Shown piece by piece: positions 33,953-43,148 of a stretch of 64,000 nt of DNA (positions are counted from its first letter, which is position 1; every line of letters starts with the position of its first letter). The position numbers and the translations under genes were made by a program. The stretch spans positions 868,001 through 932,000 of the forward strand of contig NZ_CP065958.1 in the NCBI RefSeq assembly GCF_041270065.1, given 5' to 3'. The notes under the pieces were generated by a model, which was not told the DNA's origin, searched no databases, and worked only from the letters and a program-made list of their open reading frames with translations. This DNA is from Streptomyces fradiae. Its GTDB lineage: Bacteria > Actinomycetota > Actinomycetes > Streptomycetales > Streptomycetaceae.

Positions 33953-36877
33953 ATGCCCGTACGGGAGCCGAACCCGCAGTCGCTGCGAGCCGGTACGAAG
34001 CGACGGGCGGCGCCCGACCGTGTGCCGGACCTCCAGGCCCGCGGCACCCCGAAGCATCTGCGCGAGGAGCTGGTGGCCGTCCTCGGCCCCGGGAAGGTGC
34101 TCTCGAAGGTCTCCGACCTGGTGCGTTACGCCTCCGACGCGAGCCCCTACCGCTTCCTGCCGCAGGCCGTGGTGGTGGCCGAGGACCTCGACGACATCTC
34201 GGCCGTCCTGTCGTACGCGCACGGCAAGGGCCGCGAGGTGGTGTTCCGGGCCGCAGGGACCAGCCTCAACGGGCAGGCGCAGGGCGAGGACATCCTGGTC
34301 GACGTGCGCCGGCACTGGGCGGGCGTGGAGGTCCTGGACGGCGGCGCCCGGGCCCGGATCCGGCCCGGCACGACCGTGGTCCGGGCGAACGCGGCGCTCG
34401 CGCCGTACGGCCGGGTGCTCGGTCCCGATCCGGCGAGCGCCCTCGCCTGCACGATCGGCGGGGTGGTCGCCAACAACGCCTCCGGCATGACGGCCGGCAC
34501 CACCCGGAACTCCTACCGGACGCTCGCCTCGCTCACCTTCGTGCTGCCGAGCGGCACCGTGGTCGACACCGGCGACCCGGCGGCCGACGAGGAGCTGGCC
34601 CGGGCCGAGCCGCGGCTCTGCGCCGGTCTCATGGCCCTGAAGGCGGAGATCGAGGCGGACCCGGAGCTGACGGCCCGGATCCGCGCCAAGTACGCGATCA
34701 AGAACACCAACGGGTACCGGCTCGACGCCTTCCTCGACGGCGCCACCCCGGTGGAGATCCTGCGCGGTCTGATGGTGGGCTCCGAGGGCACCTTCGGCTT
34801 CATCGCCGAGACCGTCTTCGACACCGTCCCCCTGGACCGGATGGTGTCCACGGCCCTGCTCTTCTTCCCCTCGCTGCCGGCCGCCGCGGCCGCCGTGCCC
34901 CGCTTCAACGAGGCGGGCGCGCTCGCCGTGGAGCTGATGGACGGCAACACCCTGCGCGCCTCGGTGAGCGTGCCCGGAGTGCCGGGCGACTGGGCGGAGC
35001 TGCCGAAGGAGACCGCCGCGCTGCTTGTGGAGTTCCGGGCGCCGGACGAGGCCGGGCTTCGGGCGTACGAGGAGGCGGCGGCCGCCGTCCTGGCGGAGCT
35101 TGAGCCGGTCGCGCCGGTGGCCTCCGTGGACAATGCCTTCACCCGCGACCCGGGGACGATCGGCGGGTACTGGAAGGCGCGCAAGGCCTTCGTGACGGCG
35201 GTCGGCGGCTCCCGCCCGTCGGGGACGACGCTGATCACCGAGGACTTCGCGGTGCCGCCGGAGCGGCTCGCCGAGGCTTGCGCGGAGCTGCTCGACCTGC
35301 AGGCCCGGCACGGCTTCGACGCCGCCGTCGCCGGGCACGCCGCGCACGGCAATCTGCACTTCCTGCTCGCCTTCGACGCGGGCGACCCGGCCGACGTCGA
35401 GCGCTACGCGTCCTTCATGGACGAGTTCTGCAAGCTCACCGTGGAGCGTTTCGACGGCTCGCTGAAGGCCGAGCACGCCACCGGCCGCAACATCGCGCCG
35501 TTCCTGGAGCTGGAGTGGGGGCCGAGGGCGACCGAGCTGATGTGGCGGACCAAGGAGGTCATCGACCCGGACGGGGTGCTCGCGCCGCGGGTCGTCCTGG
35601 ACCGCGACCCGCAGGCCCATCTGCGCGGCCTGAAGACCATCCCCACCGTGGAGGCGGTCGCCGACCCGTGCATCGAGTGCGGCTTCTGCGAACCCACCTG
35701 CCCCAGCCACGATCTGACGACCACACCGCGCCAACGGATCGTGCTGCGCCGGGAGATGATGCGGCAGGCGGACGGATCGCCGGTCGAGACGGCCCTGTTG
35801 GAGTCGTACGGCTATGACGCCGTCGACACCTGCGCCGGCGACTCCACCTGCGCTCTCGCCTGCCCGGTCGGCATCGACACCGGTGCGATGATGAAGGCGT
35901 TCCGGCACGAGCGGCACTCGCCGGCCGAGGAGCGGGTGGCGGCGCTCGCGGCGCGCCGGTTCAAGGCCGTGGAGGCCTCGGCGCGGCTCGCGGTGGCGGC
36001 GGCCGCCCGGATGGGCGACGGATTCCTGGCGTCGGTGACGGGCCTGGCGCGCAGGGCGGCGCGGCCGGACCTGGTGCCCGAGTGGCTGCCCGAGATCCCC
36101 GGCGCGGCCGGCCGCCGGCTGCCGCGCACCCACCGGCCGGCCGCCGTCGCCGTCTACTACCCGGCCTGCGTGAACCGGATCTTCGGCAATCCGGTCGGAC
36201 TTGACGGTCCGTCACTGCCGGAGGCGGTGGTGGCGCTCTCGGCCCGCGCCGGGCGGCCGGTGTGGATCCCGGACGACGTGGCGGGCACCTGCTGCGCCAC
36301 CATCTGGCACTCCAAGGGCTACGAGCGTGGCGACGAGGTGATGGCCAACCGGATCGTGGAGGCAGCCTGGGGCTGGACCGCCGGGGGCCGGCTGCCGCTG
36401 GTGGTCGACGCCTCGTCCTGCACGCTGGGCATCGCGCGCGAGGTCGTGCCGTACCTCACCGACGAGAACCGGGAGTTGCACGCGGAGCTCACCGTCGTGG
36501 ACTCGCTGGTGTGGGCGGCCGACGAGCTGCTGCCCCGCCTCGACGTGCGCCACCGGGCCGGCTCGGCCGTGGTCCACCCGACCTGTTCCATGCGGCACCT
36601 GGGCGACGAGGAGAAGCTGACGGAGCTCGCCGGGGCCTGCGCGGAGGAGGTCGTCGTCCCGGTCGACGCGGGCTGCTGCGCCTTCGCCGGCGACCGGGGC
36701 ATGCTCCATCCGGAGCTGACCGCCTCGGCCACCGCGCGGGAGGCCGCCGAGGTGACCGCCCGGAGCTTCGACCTGCATCTCTCGGCCAACCGGATGTGCG
36801 AGGTCGGCATGGACCGCGCGACGGGCCGCACGTACTACTCGGCGCTCATCGCCCTGGAGCACGCGACCCGCCCCTGA
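33953..36877 (+). CDS. FAD-binding and (Fe-S)-binding oxidoreductase (D-lactate/D-2-hydroxy-acid dehydrogenase fusion)
   Basis: A 974-residue fusion. The N-terminal half is a VAO-type FAD domain: VVFRAAGTSLNGQAQGED and CTIGGVVANNASGMTAG bind the flavin, followed by the FAD-oxidase C-terminal part with GHAAHGNLHFLL. The second half is GlpC/LutA-like, with two 4Fe-4S cysteine motifs, CIECGFCEPTC and CAGDSTCALACPVG. It also has CCG domains ending in GTCCATIWHSKG and VDAGCCAFAGDRG. It should oxidise a D-2-hydroxy acid and pass electrons through the clusters to the quinone pool. The ATG at 33953 follows GGAGGGGAG; an upstream frame-mate at 33893 would overlap marR. Confidence 0.88.
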   Translation: MPVREPNPQSLRAGTKRRAAPDRVPDLQARGTPKHLREELVAVLGPGKVLSKVSDLVRYASDASPYRFLPQAVVVAEDLDDISAVLSYAHGKGREVVFRAAGTSLNGQAQGEDILVDVRRHWAGVEVLDGGARARIRPGTTVVRANAALAPYGRVLGPDPASALACTIGGVVANNASGMTAGTTRNSYRTLASLTFVLPSGTVVDTGDPAADEELARAEPRLCAGLMALKAEIEADPELTARIRAKYAIKNTNGYRLDAFLDGATPVEILRGLMVGSEGTFGFIAETVFDTVPLDRMVSTALLFFPSLPAAAAAVPRFNEAGALAVELMDGNTLRASVSVPGVPGDWAELPKETAALLVEFRAPDEAGLRAYEEAAAAVLAELEPVAPVASVDNAFTRDPGTIGGYWKARKAFVTAVGGSRPSGTTLITEDFAVPPERLAEACAELLDLQARHGFDAAVAGHAAHGNLHFLLAFDAGDPADVERYASFMDEFCKLTVERFDGSLKAEHATGRNIAPFLELEWGPRATELMWRTKEVIDPDGVLAPRVVLDRDPQAHLRGLKTIPTVEAVADPCIECGFCEPTCPSHDLTTTPRQRIVLRREMMRQADGSPVETALLESYGYDAVDTCAGDSTCALACPVGIDTGAMMKAFRHERHSPAEERVAALAARRFKAVEASARLAVAAAARMGDGFLASVTGLARRAARPDLVPEWLPEIPGAAGRRLPRTHRPAAVAVYYPACVNRIFGNPVGLDGPSLPEAVVALSARAGRPVWIPDDVAGTCCATIWHSKGYERGDEVMANRIVEAAWGWTAGGRLPLVVDASSCTLGIAREVVPYLTDENRELHAELTVVDSLVWAADELLPRLDVRHRAGSAVVHPTCSMRHLGDEEKLTELAGACAEEVVVPVDAGCCAFAGDRGMLHPELTASATAREAAEVTARSFDLHLSANRMCEVGMDRATGRTYYSALIALEHATRP

Positions 36878-37014
36878 CGATCCGCCCCCGACGGCCCTCC
36901 CCCGCCCGGTCGCCCCCCGGCCCGTCACCCGACGATTCGTTGATACAGTTCCGGATCTCTCCCCGGCGCACGGCTGTTCGACGCCCAGGGGACCACCAAG
37001 AGGAGAGACCGACC

Positions 37015-37581
37015 GTGGGGACTGACGTCGACGACGCCGCCTCCGTGGAGTTCCATGCCTTCTTCGAGCGCCACTACGCCGAACTGGCCCGCCTCGCCCA
37101 TCTGTTGACCGGTGAGGCGGACGCCGCCGACGACCTGGCGGCGGACGCGCTGCTCGCGCTGTGGCACCGCTGGGACCGGGTGCGCGCCGCGGAGCATCCG
37201 GTGGCGTACGCGCGCGGGGTCGTCGCGAATCTCGCCCGCACCCGGATCCGCGGCGCGGTGCGGGAGCGGCGCCGGATCGCCCTGTTCTGGTCGCAGCGCG
37301 AGGAGCGGGCTGAGAACCCGGATGTCGCCGGGGTCGTCGACGTCCAGGCCGCGCTGCGCCGGCTGCCGTTCCGCAAGCGGGCCTGCGTGGTCCTTCGGCA
37401 CGCCTTCGACCTCTCGGAGAAGGACACCGCGCTGGCCCTGGGCGTGTCGGTGGGTACGGTGAAGAGCCAGACCTCGAAGGGGATGGCCGAGCTGCAGCGG
37501 CTGCTCGGGACAGGCGGAGCGCCGCAGCGGTTGCAGGCGGCGATGGCGCGCGGCGGCGAGGCCGGAGGAAGGGACCGATGA
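37015..37581 (+). CDS. ECF RNA polymerase sigma factor (SigE-type family)
   Basis: A 188-residue sigma-70-like factor. Region 2 is FEAFFERHYAELARLAHLLTG-like (residues 12-35) continuing to ADDLAADALLALWHRW. Region 4 contains LRRLPFRKRACVVLRHAFDLSEKDTALALGVSVGTVKSQTSKG with its helix-turn-helix. The GTG at 37015 follows AGGAGAG. It overlaps the next gene by four bases, the usual arrangement of a sigma factor with its membrane anti-sigma partner. Confidence 0.9.
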   Translation: MGTDVDDAASVEFHAFFERHYAELARLAHLLTGEADAADDLAADALLALWHRWDRVRAAEHPVAYARGVVANLARTRIRGAVRERRRIALFWSQREERAENPDVAGVVDVQAALRRLPFRKRACVVLRHAFDLSEKDTALALGVSVGTVKSQTSKGMAELQRLLGTGGAPQRLQAAMARGGEAGGRDR

Positions 37582-38465
37582 CGCGGGACGTGGACGACGA
37601 GCTGCGGGCCCGGCTGCGCGAGGCGGCCGCGGCGCATCGGCCGGACCGCGCCCGGATCCTGGCCAGGGTCGAGCGCGGCATGGCCGGGCCGGCCGGCGCG
37701 GAGCGCGGCGCGCGCCTGCGGCCGGCGGCCGGCCGACTGCGGCTCGCGGGCGTCACGGCCGCGGTCGCGGGTGTGCTCGCGGTCGGCGGCTTCGCCGTCG
37801 CCGCCGCGGTGAAGGAGGACGTCCCCACGCCGCCGCAGGGCACGGTCTCCATGCCGCCCACGCCCGCGCCGTCGGCGTCACCGAAGGAGACGGGCCACCC
37901 GCCCGTCGTCCCGACGGGTCCGACGCCGGGGGCGACGGACGGGCGTACCACCGACCCGAAGCAGCCCGACCGGACCGCCGCCGCACCCCCGACCACCACC
38001 CCGGTCGCGGGCGGCGACTCCTCCGCCTCCGCCCCGCCCCCGGGCGGGACCGCCGGCGTCGCGGACGGGCCGCTGTGGTCGGACGGCTCGGTGGACCCGC
38101 ACAGCAACGCGTACTGGGCGCAGAGCAACGTCACCCTGAAGACGACCGCGGAGCTGTCCGCGCTCACGGTCCGGCTCCGGGTCGCGCAGACCGGCGGGGT
38201 GGCCTCGACGGGCGCCTGGCGCTCGCTGCCGGAGCAGGACTTCGCCCTCACCGTCGAGGAGCGGGACGGCTTCGTCGTCTACACCTGGGTGCTGAAGCAG
38301 GGCCGTACGGTCCCGGCGGGCGAGTGGGTGTTCGCCGGGCAGTACGACCACCGGAGCGGCGGCCGGGACGCCAAGGACGACCGGTACACGGCCACGGCGA
38401 CGACCTCCGCGGGTGCCGAAAGCCGTTCCGTTTCGGGGGACTTCGCGCCGCACGGCGACAACTGA
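37578..38465 (+). CDS. Probable membrane partner (anti-sigma-like) of the ECF sigma factor
   Basis: A 295-residue protein with a 58-residue cytosolic start, one membrane helix (about residues 56-77), a long Pro/Thr/Ser-rich linker (about 78-165) and an extracellular beta-rich domain. The linker is typical of actinobacterial wall-spanning regions. The ATG overlaps the sigma stop (ATGA). No zinc-binding HxxxCxxC anti-sigma motif is present, so the anti-sigma role rests on position and topology. The outer domain may sense a wall or sugar signal. Confidence 0.7.
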   Translation: MTRDVDDELRARLREAAAAHRPDRARILARVERGMAGPAGAERGARLRPAAGRLRLAGVTAAVAGVLAVGGFAVAAAVKEDVPTPPQGTVSMPPTPAPSASPKETGHPPVVPTGPTPGATDGRTTDPKQPDRTAAAPPTTTPVAGGDSSASAPPPGGTAGVADGPLWSDGSVDPHSNAYWAQSNVTLKTTAELSALTVRLRVAQTGGVASTGAWRSLPEQDFALTVEERDGFVVYTWVLKQGRTVPAGEWVFAGQYDHRSGGRDAKDDRYTATATTSAGAESRSVSGDFAPHGDN

Positions 38466-38507
38466 AAGAACCCCGGCGGGTCTTCGTAAAAAATCTTCCT
38501 CGGCACG

Positions 38508-38536
38508 GCAACCCTTTCCGCACCGGTGGCGACTAC
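38508..38536 (+). promoter_or_regulatory. Possible ECF-type promoter of the pectate lyase gene
   Basis: GGCAACC (38508-38514) and CGACTA (38531-38536) are separated by 16 bases from the AACC core, matching the general AAC...CGA architecture of ECF promoters. An ECF sigma gene lies directly upstream. This is a pattern match only. Confidence 0.45.
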
Positions 38537-38572
38537 GGGGCGCAAGCATCCCCCACCACTCAAGGAATGGGT

Positions 38573-39439
38573 ATGACAGTCCAGCCCGAACGGCCCATAC
38601 GCCGGCACCGTCGCAGCCTCACCAGGCGGCGCGCGGTCATCGGCGGCGCCGCCGCGTTCGGCCTCCTCGGGACGGCGATCGTCACCACGACGATGCTGTC
38701 CTCGGCAGGTGCCGCCTCCACCTCCGCTGCCGCCTCCGCCGCCGCCTCCGCCTGGCCGAAGGCCACCGGCACGAAGCCCGTCAGCAGCACCCTCAAGGTG
38801 ACGGGCACGTACGACGGCAAGTACCAGCGCTTCCAGGGCAGCGGCCCGCTCGGCGGCAGCGGCCAGGACGAGGGCCAGGACCCGGTGTTCCAGCTCGCGG
38901 ACGGCGCGGTCCTGAAGAACGTCATCCTCGGCACTCCCGCCGCCGACGGCATCCACTGCCTGGGCAGCTGCACGCTGCAGAACGTCTGGTGGGAGGATGT
39001 CGGCGAGGACGCCGCCACCTTCAAGGGGAAGTCGGCGTCGTCCGTCTACACGGTCTACGGCGGCGGCGCGCGGCACGCGAGCGACAAGGTGTTCCAGTTC
39101 AACGGCGCCGGCAAGCTCGTGGTGACCAAGTTCCAGGTGTCGGACTTCGGCAAGCTGGTGCGCACCTGCGGCAACTGCAAGACGCAGTACAAGAACCGCC
39201 AGGTGATCGTCAACGACGTGGACGTGACCGCGCCGGGCAACTCGATCGTCGGCATCAACGCCAACTACGGCGACACCGCGGCCCTGCGCAATGTGCGCAT
39301 CAGCGGCGACGCCGGCAAGAAGATCAAGCCGTGCACGCGCTTCCAGGGCAACAACACGGGCGCCGAGCCCAAGGTCCTGGGCACCGGCCCCGACGGCACG
39401 CACTGCCGGTACACGGCGGCGGACCTCACCTACAAGTAG
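38573..39439 (+). CDS. Secreted pectate lyase (polysaccharide lyase family 3-like)
   Basis: It cleaves polygalacturonate by beta-elimination, with calcium. The 288-residue product has a basic N-terminus with RRSLTRRRAVIGG and a hydrophobic stretch to AGAASTSA, a signal peptide that may be Tat type. The mature part is a short beta-helix enzyme: DPVFQLADGAVLKNVILG, HCLGSCTLQNVWWEDVGEDAATFKG and FQFNGAGKLVVTKFQVSDFGKLVR. The CxxxC pairs are typical of the family. The ATG at 38573 is six bases after AAGGA, better placed than the ATG at 38567. Confidence 0.88.
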   Translation: MTVQPERPIRRHRRSLTRRRAVIGGAAAFGLLGTAIVTTTMLSSAGAASTSAAASAAASAWPKATGTKPVSSTLKVTGTYDGKYQRFQGSGPLGGSGQDEGQDPVFQLADGAVLKNVILGTPAADGIHCLGSCTLQNVWWEDVGEDAATFKGKSASSVYTVYGGGARHASDKVFQFNGAGKLVVTKFQVSDFGKLVRTCGNCKTQYKNRQVIVNDVDVTAPGNSIVGINANYGDTAALRNVRISGDAGKKIKPCTRFQGNNTGAEPKVLGTGPDGTHCRYTAADLTYK

Positions 39440-39474
39440 GCCCTACCAGTAAGCCCTACCAGTAAGCCCTACAG
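39436..39474 (+). repeat. Three 13-base direct repeats starting at the pectate lyase stop codon
   Basis: Units GTAGGCCCTACCA, GTAAGCCCTACCA and GTAAGCCCTACAG run head to tail; the first contains the TAG stop. The later units keep TAA in the same phase or one base off, so they look like a duplicated stop region. Function unknown. Confidence 0.8.
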
Positions 39475-39494
39475 GTTATCCGCCCCGCATGAGC

Positions 39495-39528
39495 GGTGTC
39501 CGGGCCCTCGGCGGACGGCCCGGACACC
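39495..39528. terminator. Bidirectional terminator between pectate lyase and PNGase A genes
   Basis: GGTGTCCGGGCC (39495-39506) and GGCCCGGACACC (39517-39528) are perfect complements with a 10-base loop, placed between converging stops at 39439 and 39547. Confidence 0.7.
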
Positions 39529-39546
39529 ACACCGGTCCCGCGGCGC

Positions 39547-41148
39547 TCAGCAGCGCCGCAGGTCCTCGACCAGGGTCCCCTGGACGGTCTTCAGGGACCG
39601 GTCGTAGCAGCCGCCGGACCCGTAAGTGCGGTAGCGCTCGGCGCTGGTGCCGACCGCGTGCCGCTGCTCGCGCGGGACGCCGAGGGTGAAGGCGGCGTCG
39701 CCGGTGTAGGTGTCGTCGAGCCGCGACCAGGACAGCCGCCGGCCGTCGCGGACGACGTCGACGGAGGCGCGGTCGCCGATGGTGAGGACGGTCCGCAGCC
39801 GGTTGCCGGCGTCGATGGTGATCTCGCCGTCCATCGTGTACGCGCGGTGGGTGCGGGTCGCCGTCCGGCCGACCGTCACCGTCTCGTCGTCGCGCCAGGC
39901 GGCGGTGAGCGCGTCGGGGTTCTCGTCGGCGCCCCAGCGGTGCGTCGAGGTGTTCTCCACGGTGCGGGTGACCGTGGTGGAGACCCGGCCGTGCGAGGTG
40001 TTCAGATGGCCGGCGACGGTGAGCGTGTGCCCGCCGGCGGCTTCCAGGACGTCCGGCGAACCGGCCTTGTACACCGCGGAGTTGTGCGGGACTCCGGCCT
40101 CGTGCCGGTCGAGGGCGCCGTTGACGACCTTGCTGCCCTCGTCCTGCCAGAGCAGCACGTTCGCGGGCACGCTCCAGCCGCTCTGCCCGGCGGGCACGCC
40201 GGCCACGGACACCTCGACGCGGTGGGCGCGCCCGTCGTTGAGCACGGCGGCGAAGGGGGTGAGGTCGTAGACGACCGGCTGCACGTCGAAGGCGCGCGGG
40301 GCGGGCGTCACGTACCAGAGGAAGGGGTTGGACCAGCCGCCGGTCCACACGTGCGGGAAGGGCGCGGCGATGCCGGCGAGCTGCCCGTCGACGGAGATCT
40401 GCACTTCGCGGTACGGGCCGTCGGTGGCCTTGCAGGAGTAGGGCGCCGCGTCGGGGACGGTGAGGTACCAGAACTCCTCGCAGCCGCCGCCCGAGCCGGT
40501 CGCGTACACCTCGGCGAGCACGCGTTCGGTGTTCCGCGGGGTGGTGAGGGTGCCGTCGGTGAGCGGCAGCACGCGGTCGGGGGTGCCGGCGGCGGGCTTC
40601 ACCGGGCCCTGGGCGGTGTGGAAGGCGAGGGTGACGCGGACGTCGATGACGCCGGTGTAGGTCTCGTTGACGACGTTGCCGATGAGCATCTCGACGGGCT
40701 GGGGGCGGCTGAGGACGTCGCGGTAGCGGGTGACGTCCTTCTCGACCGTCCAGGCGATGCCGTCGGGCGAGGGTTCGGGGGTGGAGGTGCGGAGGATCTC
40801 GACGCCGCCGACGCTGAGGTGGCCGAGGCGGTCGTACTGACGCCCCTTCACCTTGCCCTCCAGGCGCAGCACGACCTTGTTCCAGCGGGTGCCGCACTCC
40901 TTGGGCGGGGCGTAACTCCCCTTGTACGGCGTGAAGTCGCGGAACTGGGCCTCGGCGAGGGTGACTTCGCAGCTGCGGGTGCCGGGGACGGCGACCGGCG
41001 GGGCGGCGGTGACCGGGTCGTGCCAGTCGGTGGTGAACTCGGCGGGCGGGGTGGGCGCCTGGTCCGCGTGCGCCGCCGGGGCGGCGAGCAGCAGTCCGGC
41101 GGCCAGGGTGAGGCCGCCGATCATGCTCATGATCTTCCGTTGTCTCAT
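39547..41148 (-). CDS. Secreted peptide-N4-asparagine amidase A-like glycoamidase
   Basis: PNGase A enzymes release N-glycans, including plant-type core-fucosylated ones, from glycoproteins. The 533-residue protein starts with a Sec signal peptide (basic start, hydrophobic core, cleavage near AHA/DQ at about residue 29). The mature part has paired beta-domains with RWNKVVLRLEGKVKGRQYDRLGHLSVGGVEILRTS, VEKDVTRY and FPHVWTGGWSNPFLWYV segments of the PNGase A family. Several cysteines could form disulfides. It converges on the secreted pectate lyase, so the pair may act on plant cell-wall material. Confidence 0.8.
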   Translation of the reverse strand: MRQRKIMSMIGGLTLAAGLLLAAPAAHADQAPTPPAEFTTDWHDPVTAAPPVAVPGTRSCEVTLAEAQFRDFTPYKGSYAPPKECGTRWNKVVLRLEGKVKGRQYDRLGHLSVGGVEILRTSTPEPSPDGIAWTVEKDVTRYRDVLSRPQPVEMLIGNVVNETYTGVIDVRVTLAFHTAQGPVKPAAGTPDRVLPLTDGTLTTPRNTERVLAEVYATGSGGGCEEFWYLTVPDAAPYSCKATDGPYREVQISVDGQLAGIAAPFPHVWTGGWSNPFLWYVTPAPRAFDVQPVVYDLTPFAAVLNDGRAHRVEVSVAGVPAGQSGWSVPANVLLWQDEGSKVVNGALDRHEAGVPHNSAVYKAGSPDVLEAAGGHTLTVAGHLNTSHGRVSTTVTRTVENTSTHRWGADENPDALTAAWRDDETVTVGRTATRTHRAYTMDGEITIDAGNRLRTVLTIGDRASVDVVRDGRRLSWSRLDDTYTGDAAFTLGVPREQRHAVGTSAERYRTYGSGGCYDRSLKTVQGTLVEDLRRC

Positions 41149-41315
41149 GGGTCGGCAGTGAAGCGCGGGCCCGGTGGGGCGCGCCAGAGGGCGTGGGCCC
41201 GGCTTGGCGGGATCTGTTCGGAGTTGCCGGAAAATCGTTTGCCGGGGTGCGGCGCGCGGCGCAAACCTTGAAGGTCCGGGGGTTGTGAAGGCCCCGTCAC
41301 GACCGTTGGGGCGTC

Positions 41316-43148
41316 ATGCAGATCAAAGACCTACCGTACGCCGACCCAGGGGTTCCGGACGTCCGCTCGGGCTTCCGCTTCCTCCTCTGGCTCGGCCGGC
41401 GCCAGCTGGGCGCACAGCTGGCGTGCCTGTTCTGGGGCCTGCTGCTGCAGCTGGGCATCGCCGGGCTTCCGCTCGGCGTCGGTCTGTCCGTGCAGGCGGT
41501 GGTGGACCGCGACGGCGGCCGGTTCGCCCTCGGCCTCGGGCTGCTGGCCGGCTGCGGCCTGGCCATCGCGGTCGGCGACACGATGGTCCACCGGGTGGCC
41601 GTGACCAACTGGATCACCGCCGCCGCCCGGGTCCAGCAGCTGCTCGCCCGCAAGACCGCGGAGCTCGGCTCCGTCCTGACCCGCCGGGTCGCGGCGGGCG
41701 AGGTCGTGGCGGTCTCCACGGCCGACGTGGAGAAGATCGGCTGGTTCGTCGAGGCGGTGTCCCGCTTCGCGTCCGCCGCCGTCGCCCTGGTCGCGGTCTG
41801 CGTCGGCCTCGTGCTGTACCAGCCGGAGCTCGGCCCGCTGGTCGCGCTCGCCGTGCCCGTGCTCGCCCTCGCCGCGCTGCCGCTGCTCCCCCGGGCCACC
41901 CGGCGGGCCGACGAGCAGCGCGAGAAGGCCGGGCGGGCCACCGAGCTGGCCTCGGACACGGTCGCCGGGCTCCGGGTGCTGCGCGGCATCGGCGGCGAGG
42001 AGCTGTTCCTGCGCCGCTACCGGACCGCCTCCCAGGAGGTGCGCCGGGCCGCGGTGCGCAGCGCCCGGATGTGGGCGCTGATCGCGGCGCTCCAGGTGCT
42101 GCTGCCGGGCCTGCTGCTCGTCGGAGTGGTGGTGTACGGGGCGCGGCTCGCGCTCGACGGGCAGATCTCGGTGGGCGCCCTGGTCACCGTCTACGGCGCG
42201 GTGGCCCTGATCCATCATCCGCTGCGCGTGTTCGAGGAGATCGCCATGGCGTACTCCTTCTCGCGCCCGTCGGCCCGGCGCGCCGCCCGGGTGCTCGCCC
42301 TGTCCCGTACGACGACCGTGCGGGCCGGGACGAGCGGGACGGATGTGGCGGTGGTCGCGGTGCCGGACGGGGATCTGTACGACCCGGTGACGGGGGTACG
42401 GGCGCCCGCGGGGGCTTTCACCGCGGTGGTGTGCGGCGACCCGGACGCGGCCGGCCGGCTCGCGGACCGGCTCGGCGGGCATCCGGCGGAGCCGGCGGAG
42501 GGGCACGCCTCGGCGCTGCTCGGCGGGGTCGCGCTCGACGAGCTGCCCCTGGACACCGCGCGGACCGCCGTCCTGGTGCAGGACAAGGATCCGGTGCTGC
42601 TCTCGGGCAGCCTCGCGGAGCTGCTCGACGTGCCGTCCTCCGGCAAGGTGCCGGCGGCCGACGCGCTGGACGCGGCCCGCTGCGCCGACGTCCTCGACGC
42701 GCTCGCGCAGGCCTCCGTGGACACCGGCGGCGACCCGATGCGGACCCGGATCACCGAGCGCGGCCGGTCGCTGTCCGGCGGGCAGCGGCAGCGCCTCGCC
42801 CTGGCCCGTTCGCTGGTCACCGACCCGGACGTGCTGGTGCTCGACGAGCCGACCTCGGCGGTCGACGCGCACACCGAGGCGCGGGTGGCGGCCGGGATCA
42901 AGCGGCTGCGGGCCGGCCGGACCACCGTGGTCCTGGCCTCCTCGCCGCTGCTGCTCGACCTCGCGGACCGGGTGGTCCTGGTCGACGACGGCACGGCCGT
43001 CGCCGTCGGCACCCACCGTGAGCTGCTGGCCCGCGAGCCCCGCTACCGGGCGGTGGTGACCCGCGAGACCGAACCGGAAGCCGCCCTCGACGGGGACCGC
43101 GACGGCGGCCTCGTCCCCCTCGACGCACTGGAAGGAGAGAGCGCGTGA
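41316..43148 (+). CDS. ABC exporter subunit 1 with degenerate Walker A (heterodimer partner)
   Basis: A 610-residue TMD-NBD fusion with six helices (about residues 20-290). In the nucleotide domain the phosphate loop reads GDPDAAGRL (374-382), so the Walker A lysine is replaced by Gly380. The signature LSGGQRQRLALARS and Walker B VLVLDEPTSAVD are intact, but the switch histidine is replaced (VLASSPLLL). It therefore cannot bind ATP normally by its own Walker A but can supply a good signature to the partner. The partner gene overlaps by four bases. Confidence 0.9.
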   Translation: MQIKDLPYADPGVPDVRSGFRFLLWLGRRQLGAQLACLFWGLLLQLGIAGLPLGVGLSVQAVVDRDGGRFALGLGLLAGCGLAIAVGDTMVHRVAVTNWITAAARVQQLLARKTAELGSVLTRRVAAGEVVAVSTADVEKIGWFVEAVSRFASAAVALVAVCVGLVLYQPELGPLVALAVPVLALAALPLLPRATRRADEQREKAGRATELASDTVAGLRVLRGIGGEELFLRRYRTASQEVRRAAVRSARMWALIAALQVLLPGLLLVGVVVYGARLALDGQISVGALVTVYGAVALIHHPLRVFEEIAMAYSFSRPSARRAARVLALSRTTTVRAGTSGTDVAVVAVPDGDLYDPVTGVRAPAGAFTAVVCGDPDAAGRLADRLGGHPAEPAEGHASALLGGVALDELPLDTARTAVLVQDKDPVLLSGSLAELLDVPSSGKVPAADALDAARCADVLDALAQASVDTGGDPMRTRITERGRSLSGGQRQRLALARSLVTDPDVLVLDEPTSAVDAHTEARVAAGIKRLRAGRTTVVLASSPLLLDLADRVVLVDDGTAVAVGTHRELLAREPRYRAVVTRETEPEAALDGDRDGGLVPLDALEGESA

